DNA of 43,505 bases from Gammaproteobacteria bacterium. GTDB lineage: Bacteria > Pseudomonadota > Gammaproteobacteria > Steroidobacterales > Woeseiaceae. The position numbers and the translations under genes were made by a program. Every line of letters starts with the position of its first letter. Position 1 is the first letter of the stretch. This document shows positions 11,345-21,223 of the stretch, piece after piece. The stretch is from positions 1-43,505 of the forward strand of contig JAOTVR010000024.1 of the NCBI GenBank assembly GCA_029863305.1, given 5' to 3'. The notes under the pieces are model-generated. The model was given only the letters and a program-made list of their open reading frames with translations. It had not been told where the DNA came from and ran no database searches.

Positions 11345-12018
11345 GGTGACGCACCCGCAGCAATGCGTTTCGCCAGACACAGATCATCCCAGGCCTTGCG
11401 CTTTTGCGACGGACTGCGCAACAGGTACGCAGGATGATACGTGACAACAAGCGGTATATTTCCGAGCTGATGCGCTGAGCCCCGTAATCTGCCCACAGGC
11501 GAGTCGGTATCGAGCAATAACTGGGCGGCGATGCGGCCGACAGCGAGAATTATTTTCGGCTGCACCAATTGAATTTGCCGCTCGAGGTAGGTCCGGCAGG
11601 CCGACGATTCTGCGGGCTTTGGATCGCGGTTATTCGGTGGCCTGCACTTGAGGATGTTGGCAATAAAGACGCTGTCGCGGGCCTGGCCGACGGCACGCAG
11701 CATTTCGTCCAGCAATTTGCCTGCTCGACCAACAAACGGCTCGCCGCGCCGGTCTTCCTCCGCACCGGGGGCCTCACCAATTATCATCCAGTCGGAATCG
11801 GGATCACCGACACCGAAAACGGTCTGCGTGCGGCTTTCATGCAGCGCACATCGCCGACAAGCTGCCACCGCGATGCGCAGCTCGGACCAGTCCAGCCCGC
11901 CGGCGTCGACGACAGAGCTGTCAGACGCTTCCTCAGGATCCGGCTGGTCTCGCGGCAGCCAGACGTCGATACCCAGCGCCTCGAGATAGGCGCGTCGCTG
12001 CTGTTCGGACTGAATCAT
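11341..12018 (-). CDS. Uracil-DNA glycosylase, Fe-S family 4/5 type
   Basis: Uracil-DNA glycosylase superfamily protein, 225 residues, expected to excise uracil from DNA. Motif A is GEAPGAEEDRRGEPFVGRAG (residues 81-100), characteristic of family 4, and the second motif is HPAYLLR near the C-terminus. Four cysteines sit where the 4Fe-4S ligands of the Thermus enzyme are found: Cys54 and Cys57 in ACRRCALH, Cys125 in ILKCRPPNNRDP and Cys141. The N-terminal 50 residues are a variable extension common in proteobacterial members, once annotated as phage-type DNA polymerase-related. Its stop overlaps the rimI start. Assignment to the superfamily is secure; activity is inferred. Confidence 0.9.
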   Translation of the reverse strand: MIQSEQQRRAYLEALGIDVWLPRDQPDPEEASDSSVVDAGGLDWSELRIAVAACRRCALHESRTQTVFGVGDPDSDWMIIGEAPGAEEDRRGEPFVGRAGKLLDEMLRAVGQARDSVFIANILKCRPPNNRDPKPAESSACRTYLERQIQLVQPKIILAVGRIAAQLLLDTDSPVGRLRGSAHQLGNIPLVVTYHPAYLLRSPSQKRKAWDDLCLAKRIAAGASP

Positions 12019-12033
12019 GCGGATATTCTACAC

Positions 12034-12681
12034 TCAGGGGTGCGGTACTTTGCCAATCAGGTCGGTACCGGCGATTACGACCTGGCCCCGTTTGACCAGG
12101 ATCGTGCTCGCGATCGGCAGGTGCAACTCGGCGATGCGCGTGAGTCTCAGATAGGCGCAGCGCTGTCCCTGACCGACTCGTTCGCCGAAGCGAATGAACG
12201 ACTGCGGCGCCAGGCCGAATCGATAGCCGTGAAATTGCAGGACGACGTCGAAACCTTCGTCGGTCTGAATCCACAGTGCATTGGTGCGGTAGTCAGCAAT
12301 CCTGTCGCCATTGACGGATCGCAAATCCATGATCTTGCCCTCGACAGGCGCACGCGCCGTGTAGGTGCCGAAGCTGTCGATCCGGATACGAACGCGATGA
12401 GCTTCACCATGCAGCACACCTTTGTCGACGAGATCAACCTCGATAATCCGGCCATCCACCGGGCTGACGACGCCGAGCGGCGATGCTGGTATCTCGCGCT
12501 CTGGATCCCGGAAAATGAGAATAAGAACAAACACCAGCAGAGACGCTGCCACGGCGAAGGCAATATCGAGGTAAATCAGGGCCAGGGCGAAGGCCACGAC
12601 CCCGATGATCACGAAGGGACCACCCTCACGGGCGATAAAGGAGGCTCGCTTACCTGCCACAACCACGCCTGCGCAACACAA
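12034..12681 (-). CDS. Phosphatidylserine decarboxylase-like protein, cleavage site altered
   Basis: Related to the short archaeal/alphaproteobacterial phosphatidylserine decarboxylases (Asd type). It has an N-terminal segment of the form FIAREGGPFVIIG, two hydrophobic helices, a hydrophilic middle SPVDGRIIEV and a C-terminal V..G..VIAGTDLIG strand. In active relatives the C-terminal part contains IRFGSRVDVYLP, where cleavage before Ser makes the pyruvoyl cofactor. Here the corresponding stretch reads LRLTRIAELHLP (codons at 12133-12150), with no Gly-Ser. The protein may be inactive as a decarboxylase or may process differently. The start is uncertain: the 5' end given is a TTG, and GTG 12660 fits the family as well. 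It is divergent from proS. Confidence 0.7.
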   Translation of the reverse strand: MCCAGVVVAGKRASFIAREGGPFVIIGVVAFALALIYLDIAFAVAASLLVFVLILIFRDPEREIPASPLGVVSPVDGRIIEVDLVDKGVLHGEAHRVRIRIDSFGTYTARAPVEGKIMDLRSVNGDRIADYRTNALWIQTDEGFDVVLQFHGYRFGLAPQSFIRFGERVGQGQRCAYLRLTRIAELHLPIASTILVKRGQVVIAGTDLIGKVPHP

Positions 12682-12753
12682 ACAGCCGCGACGATCCCCT
12701 TCTTTGCACGTCGAGTCAATACGTTTTGGGTATTAGAGATACTCCAAATGCAC

Positions 12754-12759
12754 TAGAAT
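12754..12759 (+). promoter_or_regulatory. proS: Possible -10 box for proS
   Basis: TAGAAT, five of six matches to the sigma-70 -10 consensus, lies about 31 bases before the proS ATG, giving a leader of about 25 bases. No convincing -35 hexamer is present at 16-18 base spacing. AAGG at 12777-12780 would serve as ribosome binding site. Confidence 0.3.
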
Positions 12760-12790
12760 CCGCGGCTCGTCTTATGAAGGTTGATTTTTG

Positions 12791-14497
12791 ATGCGATTTT
12801 CCGAATTTGGCTTGACGACGCTTAAGGAAGTGCCTGCGGAAGCAGAAATCGTCAGTCACAAGCTGATGCTCAGAGCCGGGCTGATACGGCGGCTCGCCTC
12901 CGGGCTGTTTACCTGGATGCCACTTGGCCTCAGGGTGCTGCGCAAGGTCGAGGCGGTGGTGCGCGAGGAAATGGACCGCGCCGGAGCGCTCGAGTTGTTG
13001 ATGCCCGCCGTGCAACCGGCTGAGCTGTGGCAGAAAACCGGCCGTTGGGACCAGTATGGCCCGTTGCTGCTGCGCATGTCGGATCGGCACGATCGCGAAT
13101 ACTGTTTCGGTCCGACCCATGAAGAAGTGATTACCGATATTGCCTGCCGGGAATTGCGCAGCTACAAACAATTGCCGCTCAATTTCTATCAAATACAGAC
13201 GAAATTCCGCGACGAGATCCGGCCCCGGTTCGGTGTCATGCGCTCACGCGAATTCATAATGAAAGACGCCTACTCATTCGATATCGATGCCGACGGACTC
13301 GAAATCTCATACCAGAAGATGCACGCCGCCTATTCGGCAATATTCGACCGTCTCGGTCTGGACTATCGGATCGTGTGGGCCGACAGCGGTGAGATCGGTG
13401 GCAGCAAGTCGCAGGAATTTCATGTCATCGCCGACTCCGGTGAAGATGCCATTGCGTATTGCGACGAGGACAATTACGCGTCGAATATCGAGACCGCGGT
13501 GACACTGCCGGTCGACGGCAAGCGTCCGGATGCATCGCAATCGTTGCAGAAGATTGCGACGCCCGGCGTGCAGACAATCCAGGACTTGTGCGCTCTGCTC
13601 AACATCACCGCCCGGCAAACGGTGAAGACGCTGATCGTCGAGGGCACGGACGGACCCGTTGCTGTGGTCCTGCGGGGTGATCATGAACTCAACGCAGTCA
13701 AGGCACAGAAAATCGACCGAATTGCGTCACCATTGACGATGGCCGACCCACACACCATTCGCGAGGCGACCGGTAGCGAGGCCGGGTCACTGGGGCCGGT
13801 TGGCCTGCAGATACCTGTGGTTTTCGATCACGCCGTCGCCGGCATGGCGGATTTCAGTTGTGGCGCGAACGAGATCGGCTATCACTATACCGGCGTCAAT
13901 TTCGAGCGCGACCTGCCGTTACCCGAGACCGCCGATATGCGTAATGTCGTCGCCGGTGATCCGGTTCCCGGCGGCATCGGTACGCTGAGCATTGCCCGCG
14001 GCATCGAGGTGGGACACATCTTTCAGCTCGGAACCAAATACAGCGAGGCGATGGGCGCGTCGGTACAGGACAGCGGCGGCAAGGATCGCAGCCTGGAGAT
14101 GGGCTGTTATGGCATTGGCATCACACGCATCGTCGGTGCCGCAATCGAGCAAAACCATGATGACAATGGAATAATCTGGCCCGAGCCGCTCGCTCCCTTC
14201 AATGTCGTCATCGTGCCGATCAACATGCACCGTTCCGATGCAGTCCGCGTCGCCGCCGAGGCGCTCTATGAGGAACTGCAGAGTATGGAGCTCGACGTGT
14301 TATTTGACGATCGCGACGTGCGGCCAGGTGTCAAGTTTGCTGATGCCGAATTGATCGGCATTCCGCACCGGCTGGTTGTTTCGGAACGCGGCCTCGAGGC
14401 CGACGAACTCGAGTACCGCCATCGGCGCGACGATGAATCCCGCAATCTGAACCGTGAAGCCGCTCTCAATTTGCTCAAAGAAAGCGCTATAAGCTAG
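12791..14497 (+). CDS. proS: Prolyl-tRNA synthetase, bacterial type
   Basis: Class II aminoacyl-tRNA synthetase for proline, 568 residues, matching the bacterial ProS length of about 570. Motif 2 is visible in [45 protein letters not shown] (read in parts), and motif 3 in [17 protein letters not shown]. Between them is the large insertion (about residues 225-390) that edits Ala-tRNA-Pro. The C-terminal anticodon-binding domain contains [30 protein letters not shown]. The ATG 12791 follows an AAGG ribosome binding site; a TTG directly before it is not needed. It is a single gene followed after 25 bases by a lytic transglycosylase gene. Confidence 0.97.
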   Translation: MRFSEFGLTTLKEVPAEAEIVSHKLMLRAGLIRRLASGLFTWMPLGLRVLRKVEAVVREEMDRAGALELLMPAVQPAELWQKTGRWDQYGPLLLRMSDRHDREYCFGPTHEEVITDIACRELRSYKQLPLNFYQIQTKFRDEIRPRFGVMRSREFIMKDAYSFDIDADGLEISYQKMHAAYSAIFDRLGLDYRIVWADSGEIGGSKSQEFHVIADSGEDAIAYCDEDNYASNIETAVTLPVDGKRPDASQSLQKIATPGVQTIQDLCALLNITARQTVKTLIVEGTDGPVAVVLRGDHELNAVKAQKIDRIASPLTMADPHTIREATGSEAGSLGPVGLQIPVVFDHAVAGMADFSCGANEIGYHYTGVNFERDLPLPETADMRNVVAGDPVPGGIGTLSIARGIEVGHIFQLGTKYSEAMGASVQDSGGKDRSLEMGCYGIGITRIVGAAIEQNHDDNGIIWPEPLAPFNVVIVPINMHRSDAVRVAAEALYEELQSMELDVLFDDRDVRPGVKFADAELIGIPHRLVVSERGLEADELEYRHRRDDESRNLNREAALNLLKESAIS

Positions 14498-14522
14498 TGT
14501 ATTCGTTAGAATAGATTCACCT

Positions 14523-15098
14523 ATGGACTTCGGACACCGCATCGTACGTGCCTGTATCCTGCTGGCGATGCTCGCGCCAGTATCTGCTGTGGGCGAACAA
14601 TTGCCCGACCCCGAGCTGCGCGAAGTGCTGCGTCAGGCGGCAAGCGCCGCTGACAGCTTTGACGACCGTTTCGACGCCGAAGTCTGGCTAACCGACATGT
14701 CGGCGCGGCTCGAGCGTCAGGTTGGCAATGCCGACGAGCGCATCGAGATCCTGACCCGGGTTCATTACGAGGCATCCCGCGCCGAATTACCGCCAGAGCT
14801 GGTTCTGGCTGTGATCGAGGTCGAGAGTAACTTCGACCGCTACGCGATCTCCGTTGCCGGGGCACTGGGCCTGATGCAGGTGATGCCGTTCTGGCGCGAG
14901 GAAATCGGCCGACCGGACGATAACCTGATTCGCCTCGACACCAATCTGCGCTATGGCTGCACTATTCTGAAGTTCTACCTGGACAAAGAACAAGGCGATC
15001 TGCGGCGAGCGTTGGGTCGTTATAACGGCAGCCTGGGGAAGCGAAAGTACCCGAACAAGGTCATCGATAAGCTCAGCCGGAAGTGGTACCAGGGATAA
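14523..15098 (+). CDS. Lytic transglycosylase with SLT domain
   Basis: Secreted murein lytic transglycosylase of 191 residues, expected to cleave peptidoglycan with formation of 1,6-anhydro-muramic ends. Residues 1-24 form a signal peptide ending near SAVGEQ. The SLT domain covers about residues 85-185: Glu101 in IEVESNFD is the catalytic acid, followed by GALGLMQVMPFW, the LRYGC segment and RALGRYNGS, all standard goose-type lysozyme/SLT motifs. It lacks a lipobox cysteine, so it is probably soluble in the periplasm. It starts 25 bases after proS and may be read through from it. Confidence 0.9.
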   Translation: MDFGHRIVRACILLAMLAPVSAVGEQLPDPELREVLRQAASAADSFDDRFDAEVWLTDMSARLERQVGNADERIEILTRVHYEASRAELPPELVLAVIEVESNFDRYAISVAGALGLMQVMPFWREEIGRPDDNLIRLDTNLRYGCTILKFYLDKEQGDLRRALGRYNGSLGKRKYPNKVIDKLSRKWYQG

Positions 15099-15130
15099 GA
15101 CTCGATAAATACCCCGCACACTCCGCCGAA

Positions 15131-15400
15131 TCAGCCCGTTGTAAATCCGTCGATGGACTGCCAGTCCGCCTCTTCCTGGATGACATCCGTTACTTGCGCC
15201 ATCGGCGGGCCGTCGTTGAGCCAGGTTGCCAGCTTGTCGAGGGCCGCGGGTTCGCCGCAAGCGAAGACTTCGACGTCACCGTTGGCCAGATTGATGGCGT
15301 GGCCGGTGATGCCGTGCGAATCGGCGACCCGTCGCGTACTGTCTCGAAAGAAAACGCCCTGAACACGGCCCCTGATTGTGAAGCGGCGTGCGTCGGCCAT
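15131..15400 (-). CDS. acyP: Acylphosphatase
   Basis: Small cytosolic acylphosphatase, 89 residues, hydrolysing carboxyl-phosphate bonds. The family signature GRVQGVFFRDSTRRVA provides catalytic Arg19, and Asn37 in GHAINLANGDVEV occupies the position of the catalytic Asn. The usual G-W-V-x-N is changed to G-H-A-I-N and the following D-G to N-G, a mild divergence that keeps both catalytic residues. Its stop lies 33 bases from the lytic transglycosylase stop in convergent arrangement. It follows a small lipoprotein gene by 9 bases, so the two are likely co-transcribed. Confidence 0.92.
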   Translation of the reverse strand: MADARRFTIRGRVQGVFFRDSTRRVADSHGITGHAINLANGDVEVFACGEPAALDKLATWLNDGPPMAQVTDVIQEEADWQSIDGFTTG

Positions 15401-15409
15401 GTGCCGGGG

Positions 15410-15724
15410 CTAGTCTTCGGCGTCCTGCAAGGCCGCGCTGCGCTCGAGCGCTTCCAGCGCTTTTGCTTTCGCTTCGATGGCCTCGCGACGCGCGATCGCA
15501 TAATTGCGCGTAGTCAGATATCGTTCGGCGCTGTCGAGATGGGCGTTGGCGGCCCTGAGGGCAGCCGCAGCGTGCTTTTCTGCCCCGGCCTCAATCGCAA
15601 CGCTGATCGCCTGGCGCGCATCCGACATCTCCTGCACCGGAGGTGCAGTCTGACAAGCCGCGGCCACAAAGCACGCTGTAAGCAAGACGCTGCGTAGGAA
15701 AACTGTCATACGACTGGAAAGCAT
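15410..15724 (-). CDS. DUF4398-like small lipoprotein
   Basis: Predicted outer-membrane or periplasmic lipoprotein of about 104 residues. After a basic start and a hydrophobic core (VFLRSVLLTACFVAAAC) comes the lipobox AAAC at the cysteine that would be acylated. The mature part is an alanine-rich helical hairpin with conserved spacing in AANAHLDSAERYLTTRNYAIARREAIEAKAKALEA, as in DUF4398 proteins that often accompany OmpA-like or YbgF-like proteins. Starts at 15745, 15724 and 15709 are all possible; 15724 or 15709 give the more normal signal peptide. Function is not known. Confidence 0.75.
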   Translation of the reverse strand: MLSSRMTVFLRSVLLTACFVAAACQTAPPVQEMSDARQAISVAIEAGAEKHAAAALRAANAHLDSAERYLTTRNYAIARREAIEAKAKALEALERSAALQDAED

Positions 15725-15775
15725 TGTTATTCTTATTATCAGCAACCGTCCAACGCTACCAATTACGAGGACATG

Positions 15776-16722
<947 letters not shown>

Positions 16723-16770
16723 TACCGGCAGCGCGTCCGCAACCTGCGCGGCACGCGATCCACGCTACGG

Positions 16771-17454
16771 CTACCCCTGCTGCATGACATCTTTCACGAA
16801 CGGGATGGTCAGGCGTCGTTTGGCGCGCAACGCCTCGAGATCGAGTTTGTCGAGCAAGTCATAAAGGCTCGCCATATCGCGTCTGCTGCGACTTAACAGA
16901 TAATTCGCGGTGTCATCAGGCAAATCAAGGCCACGGTGCCTGGCACGCAGCTGCAAGGCCAGCACACGCTCCCTTTCACCCAGCGGATGAATCTGGAATA
17001 TCGGCAAGCGCAGGAGACGACTTTGCAGATCCGGCAGGGCGATTGGACATTCGCGCGGCGACATTGTGGCCGCCACGATCATGCTCCGATTCGCGTCAGA
17101 TACCTGGTTGCACAGTTCGAATAATGCGCCCTCCCAGTCAGCGTCGCCGGCAACCGTTTCAATATCATCCAGACAAATCAGATCGCGGCTTTCAAGGCCG
17201 TGCAGGATCCCGGGACCGGCGTGGACCAGCATGCGCAGTGGCACGTAAACCGAACGGTCACCGGCGCGATCGCAGACTGCCTGCAACAGATGCGTCTTGC
17301 CGACTGCCGCCGCACCCCAGAGCCAGCAACCCGGCGTAGCCTCACCGCTGGCAAGATCGCCGAGCATGGCAACGAGCGCCTCATTGCCCACGCTGATAAA
17401 GCTCTCGAATACCGCATGATCGGCAAGGCGCAATGGCAGAGCCATCTGGTTCAC
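16771..17454 (-). CDS. hda: DnaA regulatory inactivator Hda
   Basis: DnaA-like AAA+ protein of 227 residues lacking the DNA-binding domain IV of DnaA. In E. coli Hda binds the sliding clamp and triggers ATP hydrolysis by DnaA, limiting re-initiation. The N-terminal QMALPL is the expected clamp-binding motif. Walker A is GAAAVGKTH at about residues 47-55, Walker B is LICLDDIETVAGD, and the arginine region is LQSRLLRLPIFQI. The C-terminal helices (LLSRSRRDMASLYDLLDKLD) match the Hda family. It follows the AI-2E permease gene by 18 bases, an order common in Gammaproteobacteria. Confidence 0.92.
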   Translation of the reverse strand: MNQMALPLRLADHAVFESFISVGNEALVAMLGDLASGEATPGCWLWGAAAVGKTHLLQAVCDRAGDRSVYVPLRMLVHAGPGILHGLESRDLICLDDIETVAGDADWEGALFELCNQVSDANRSMIVAATMSPRECPIALPDLQSRLLRLPIFQIHPLGERERVLALQLRARHRGLDLPDDTANYLLSRSRRDMASLYDLLDKLDLEALRAKRRLTIPFVKDVMQQG

Positions 17455-17472
17455 GACAGATCTGTCCCTGCT

Positions 17473-18552
17473 CTAGGCTTTGTCGGCAAGTTCATCGGCG
17501 AGTTCATCGACGATTTCCGGATGCTCTTTGAGGTAGCGGTGATAGGCGAAGCGCACCAGAACCGACAGCACCGCGGCAGCCGGCAGAGCGAGCAGGATGC
17601 CGAAAAAGCCGAATAGCTGACCTCCCGCAGCGACAGCAAATATGATCAGCACAGGATGCAGTCCGATGCGATCGCCGACGAGTTTGGGTGTCAGCAGCGA
17701 GCCCTCGAGTCCCTGGGCGATCGAGAAGGTCGCCACCACACCAACGAGCTGCCACAAGGGCTCTGGTTCGGGTACTACCGTCAATGATGCGAGAACGATG
17801 CCGAAGACGAAGCCGAGATACGGGACGAAACTGACCAGCCCGGACACGACACCGATCGCCACCGCGAATTTGAGTCCCACCAGCCCAAGGCCCACCGAAT
17901 AGATAATCGACAACGCCAGCATCACGAGAAGCTGGCCGCGCAGGAACGCGCCGAGCACCTCATCCGTATCCTGCGCCAATCCGACGACCGTATCGCGCTG
18001 CTCCGCCGGTATCAGCGCGCTGAGGTGCACGAGAATCGAGTCCCAGTCGCGCAGCAAATAGAACGTCAGTATCGGTACAAGAAACAGGCTCAGAACTGCG
18101 GCCGCGAGCGCACCGCCTGATTGGCTCACCGACACCAGGACTTTCGTCCCCCAGCTACCCGCCATGTCGCCATAGCGCGCCACAAACGCGCCGATGCCGA
18201 CGTCTTCGCCAATATCCAGATCGAGTGTTTCCGCGATATTCGGCAACCACACCTGCTCGAACTGACGTACGATTTCCGGCAGCGCATCGAGCAGTGCGCC
18301 GACTTGTGTGCGGATCAGCGGACCTACCAGCAGGATCAGTAGCCCGAGCATCAGGAACGTCAACAGGAACACGACCACGACTGCAAGCGTTCTCGGCAAC
18401 CTGAGCTTTTGCAGACGATCGGCGAGAGGATCGCCGATATACGCGAGCAGCGCCGCCGCAACGAAGGGCGTCAGGACCGGTGCAAGCAAATACAGCACCC
18501 AACCGAGTAAAGCGATTGCGATCAGCCAGTTCATGCGCAGACTCGGATTCAC
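17473..18552 (-). CDS. AI-2E/PerM-family membrane protein
   Basis: Inner-membrane protein of 359 residues with about eight predicted helices, belonging to the AI-2E/PerM exporter family. Typical features are the N-terminal LLAPVLTPFVAAALLAYIGDPLADRL, a soluble segment after the third helix, and the conserved C-terminal half with VSFVPYLGFVFGIVLASLTV, the glycine-containing loop EGSLLTPKLVGDRIGLHPVLIIFAVAAGGQLFG (read in parts) and GILLALPAAAVLSVLVR. Substrates vary between members and none can be assigned here. It lies 3 bases downstream of the phosphatidyltransferase gene and upstream of hda. Confidence 0.9.
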   Translation of the reverse strand: MNPSLRMNWLIAIALLGWVLYLLAPVLTPFVAAALLAYIGDPLADRLQKLRLPRTLAVVVVFLLTFLMLGLLILLVGPLIRTQVGALLDALPEIVRQFEQVWLPNIAETLDLDIGEDVGIGAFVARYGDMAGSWGTKVLVSVSQSGGALAAAVLSLFLVPILTFYLLRDWDSILVHLSALIPAEQRDTVVGLAQDTDEVLGAFLRGQLLVMLALSIIYSVGLGLVGLKFAVAIGVVSGLVSFVPYLGFVFGIVLASLTVVPEPEPLWQLVGVVATFSIAQGLEGSLLTPKLVGDRIGLHPVLIIFAVAAGGQLFGFFGILLALPAAAVLSVLVRFAYHRYLKEHPEIVDELADELADKA

Positions 18553-18555
18553 TGC

Positions 18556-19101
18556 TTAACCCTCGACTCGTGCACTACGGATCCAATTCGACACATAGTC
18601 ATAGCCGCTGATTACGACGGTGACCAGGACGGCCGCACCAACAACCGTGATCGTTATTTCATCGGGCTTGCCAAATCCCGCGCGTGCCATGACGAAGATC
18701 AGGAAGGCGAATTCCAGACCCGTGTTGAGCTTGCTGATGAAGGTAGGATCGCCCTCCAGGCGCCTGACGAGATAGTGGTACATGAATGATCCGGCAACGA
18801 TAATGACGTCGCGCGCGATGACGACAACCGCCAGCCAAACTGGTATGTGCCCCAGAAACGCAAGCGTGCCGAAAGACCATGCAACGAGCAACTTGTCGCC
18901 GGCCGGATCGAGAAATGCGCCGAGGCGCGTGGACCAATCGTATTTCTTGGCGATATACCCGTCGATACCATCGGAAAGACCGGCGATCGAAAACAAGGCC
19001 AGGGCCCAGCCAAACTGGTCGTTGACGAACAATATGATTATCGGTGCAATCAGGAGAATGCGCGATATCGATATGGCGTTGGGTATCCAGCTCAGGTCCA
19101 T
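18556..19101 (-). CDS. CDP-alcohol phosphatidyltransferase
   Basis: Integral membrane phospholipid synthase of 181 residues with five to six helices. The family motif D-G-I-D-G-Y-I-A-K followed by G-A-F-L-D-P-A-G-D is intact in its four aspartates and two glycines; the usual Arg after Ala is Lys, a variant seen in other proteobacterial members. The motif transfers a phosphatidyl group from CDP-diacylglycerol to an alcohol, most likely glycerol-3-phosphate (PgsA-like) or phosphatidylglycerol (cardiolipin synthase-like); the sequence does not decide. ATG 19101 has AGAAAGAAG upstream and lies 10 bases after the DUF2066 stop, so I reject the frame extension to 19284. Confidence 0.88.
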   Translation of the reverse strand: MDLSWIPNAISISRILLIAPIIILFVNDQFGWALALFSIAGLSDGIDGYIAKKYDWSTRLGAFLDPAGDKLLVAWSFGTLAFLGHIPVWLAVVVIARDVIIVAGSFMYHYLVRRLEGDPTFISKLNTGLEFAFLIFVMARAGFGKPDEITITVVGAAVLVTVVISGYDYVSNWIRSARVEG

Positions 19102-19111
19102 CTTCTTTCTT

Positions 19112-20167
19112 CTAGGGGCTATAGAAAAATTCGAGTGTTCGATCAAGCGGGTCGCGGCCGGGTCGATCGCCGTCAAATCCATTTTGTTCGATAAGACCAT
19201 TGAATCGTAATGCACGGCCCAGGCGCTCTGCGCCGCCCAGAGCTTCGACACGATAACGGATTCGATCGCCTTCGACCTCTGCAATGATGAAATTCTCGAT
19301 CAGGTTTGTCGCGGACAATAATTTTTGCACTGCCGCGAAAGCCTCAATGGAGTCAATTCCGGCAATGATCAGATCGATCCTCTCGAGTGCGGCATTACCG
19401 CTGATCGCGAACTCGTCAGCAAGCAAATCGCCGACACGGTTCAGCACGACCTCAGGCTCGCCATTCCAGCTTCGCTCCTCGCCGCCAAAGTAGTAACTCC
19501 AGCGGTTGCGTTGACCTGACCCCGGGCGAATCCGTCCTACAAGAATCGAATTCGCTTCATAACGCTGCGATGCCGCGAGCAAAGCCTCGTCGAAACCGCC
19601 CCAGATGTCGCTGAAACTGACGTTCTGCAGATCCACGGTGTCCAGCAGCGGAAACACGATTGGCAGGCCACGTCGTTCCGCGCTATCGAGAATTCGCTGC
19701 CGCAGGAGCCGATTTCGGTCGATCGACCGCGCTGCGTCGACGCGGCGTTGCGGATCATCGGCCGAGATGATCTCGCGTTCGCCCTGCCCCCAGTCGACCG
19801 CCAGCCAGATCACGGTCAGTGGCCGATCGCCACCCCAGACGGTCTGACCCGAGCGACGCAATACGTCTTCGATTGCTTTGCCGTCAAACGAGACCCACAA
19901 GGTATCGTCGGGACCCGGACGAAAGCGCACGACATAAGACGCCGGATTCGGAAAAAGCAACTCCACCCTTTCCGCATCCGCGCTCAATTCCGATCCCGAA
20001 ACGCGCAACAACACCTCGATCAGCGCGGCTTCATAGGCGCGATCGCGCGCGTCGTCCGCTTCCTGATCGAGTGGAACCTGCGCCGTGTACAACGACGCCA
20101 CTTCGACAGCCCAAGCGGGCGCTGTGACGAATGCCAATACCAGCATCGCCCAAAGAGATTTCAGCAA
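19112..20167 (-). CDS. DUF2066 domain-containing secreted protein
   Basis: Predicted exported protein of about 352 residues. It begins with a signal peptide ([20 protein letters not shown], cleavage near AWA-VEV). The mature start [38 protein letters not shown] is the DUF2066 signature; the domain is almost always encoded between purM and the PerM or hda block in Gammaproteobacteria. Function is unknown. The start is not clean: TTG 20167, giving a complete signal peptide, or ATG 20146 inside it. The frame extends to 20302 but would overlap purM. The divergent purM start lies 43 bases away. Confidence 0.82.
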   Translation of the reverse strand: MLKSLWAMLVLAFVTAPAWAVEVASLYTAQVPLDQEADDARDRAYEAALIEVLLRVSGSELSADAERVELLFPNPASYVVRFRPGPDDTLWVSFDGKAIEDVLRRSGQTVWGGDRPLTVIWLAVDWGQGEREIISADDPQRRVDAARSIDRNRLLRQRILDSAERRGLPIVFPLLDTVDLQNVSFSDIWGGFDEALLAASQRYEANSILVGRIRPGSGQRNRWSYYFGGEERSWNGEPEVVLNRVGDLLADEFAISGNAALERIDLIIAGIDSIEAFAAVQKLLSATNLIENFIIAEVEGDRIRYRVEALGGAERLGRALRFNGLIEQNGFDGDRPGRDPLDRTLEFFYSP

Positions 20168-20209
20168 GGGTGGTTTCCCCGTGGATGCCCAAGCACTATT
20201 ATATCGCCG

Positions 20210-21223
20210 ATGAAGCCTATGACCTACAAAGATGCCGGAGTTGATATCGACGCCGGCAATGCCCTTGTTGACCGGATCAAGCCTCTTGTCAAGCGCACCC
20301 ATCGTCCCGAGGTCCTGGCCGGCCTCGGCGGATTTGGTGGATTATTCGCCCTGCCGGCGGATAAATACCGCGAACCCGTGCTGGTTTCCGGAACCGACGG
20401 CGTGGGCACCAAGCTCATGTTGGCGCAGCACCTCGGCCGGCATGACACGATCGGCATCGACCTGGTCGCAATGTGTGTCAATGATGTGCTCGTTCAGGGC
20501 GCGGAGCCGCTGTTCTTCCTCGACTATTTTGCCTGTGGCCGGCTTGACGTCGACGTCGCGACCGATGTCGTTGCCGGCATCGCCGAGGGCTGTCAGCAGG
20601 CAGGCGCGGCGCTTATTGGCGGCGAAACGGCAGAAATGCCGGATATGTACGCGGACGGCGAATACGATCTGGCGGGGTTTTGCGTCGGTGCCGTCGAGCG
20701 CGATGAGCTGATCGATGGCGGGACGATCACCGCGGGTGATGCGCTTATCGGCATCGCCTCGAGCGGCCCGCATTCCAACGGCTATTCGCTGATTCGCAAG
20801 GTGCTGGATGTTGCAACCGAGACAGACATCGACGGACGGCCCGCGAGCGAGGCCCTGCTTGATGCAACACGCATCTACGTCAAACCAGTACTCGCGCTGA
20901 TCGGGAAGGTCACCGTCAAGGGCTTGTCGCACATCACAGGCGGTGGCATCACTGAGAATCTGCCGCGCGTATTGCCGGCGCACGTTCACGCCGTCGTGGA
21001 TACGTCCAGTTGGCGGCAGGGGGCGACGTTCGACTGGCTCGCCGAGCAGGGCAATATTTCCAGTGACGAAATGCGGCGCACGTTTAATTGCGGCGTCGGC
21101 ATGATTGTCGCAGTGGACAACGCTGATCTTGCAACAGCACTTGCGGCGCTCGCGGACCTCGGTGAATCGGCCTGGCATATCGGCCAGGTTGAAAAAGGCG
21201 CCGGTCCGGTCCGATACCTTTGA
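20210..21223 (+). CDS. purM: Phosphoribosylformylglycinamidine cyclo-ligase
   Basis: AIR synthetase, fifth step of purine synthesis, converting FGAM to AIR with ATP; 337 residues, near the usual 345. The N-terminal [13 protein letters not shown] pattern appears as [20 protein letters not shown]. Other family segments are [48 protein letters not shown] and the Gly-rich loop [12 protein letters not shown] [17 protein letters not shown]. Two ATGs, 20210 and 20219, are possible; neither has a strong ribosome binding site. Its stop overlaps the purN start as TTGA, so purM and purN are coupled. The frame is open upstream to 19748 but that part is antisense to the DUF2066 gene. Confidence 0.97.
   Translation: MKPMTYKDAGVDIDAGNALVDRIKPLVKRTHRPEVLAGLGGFGGLFALPADKYREPVLVSGTDGVGTKLMLAQHLGRHDTIGIDLVAMCVNDVLVQGAEPLFFLDYFACGRLDVDVATDVVAGIAEGCQQAGAALIGGETAEMPDMYADGEYDLAGFCVGAVERDELIDGGTITAGDALIGIASSGPHSNGYSLIRKVLDVATETDIDGRPASEALLDATRIYVKPVLALIGKVTVKGLSHITGGGITENLPRVLPAHVHAVVDTSSWRQGATFDWLAEQGNISSDEMRRTFNCGVGMIVAVDNADLATALAALADLGESAWHIGQVEKGAGPVRYL

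Noticed and set aside
9938-11437. 499-codon open frame on the plus strand
   Set aside because: It is antisense to prfC, rimI and part of the glycosylase gene, crosses three real gene boundaries and shows no recognisable domain; high GC with strong codon bias makes such mirror frames common here.
11569-12756. 395-codon open frame on the plus strand
   Set aside because: It is antisense to the uracil-DNA glycosylase and decarboxylase-like genes, whose motifs are clear; composition is that of a shadow frame.
20197-20202. TATTAT as a -10 box for purM
   Set aside because: It is only 8 bases before the first ATG, which would require a leaderless message, and the matching -35 (TTTCCC) is weak.
19748-20209. 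Long in-frame extension upstream of purM
   Set aside because: It is antisense to the DUF2066 gene, and the PurM family begins at about 20210-20219.
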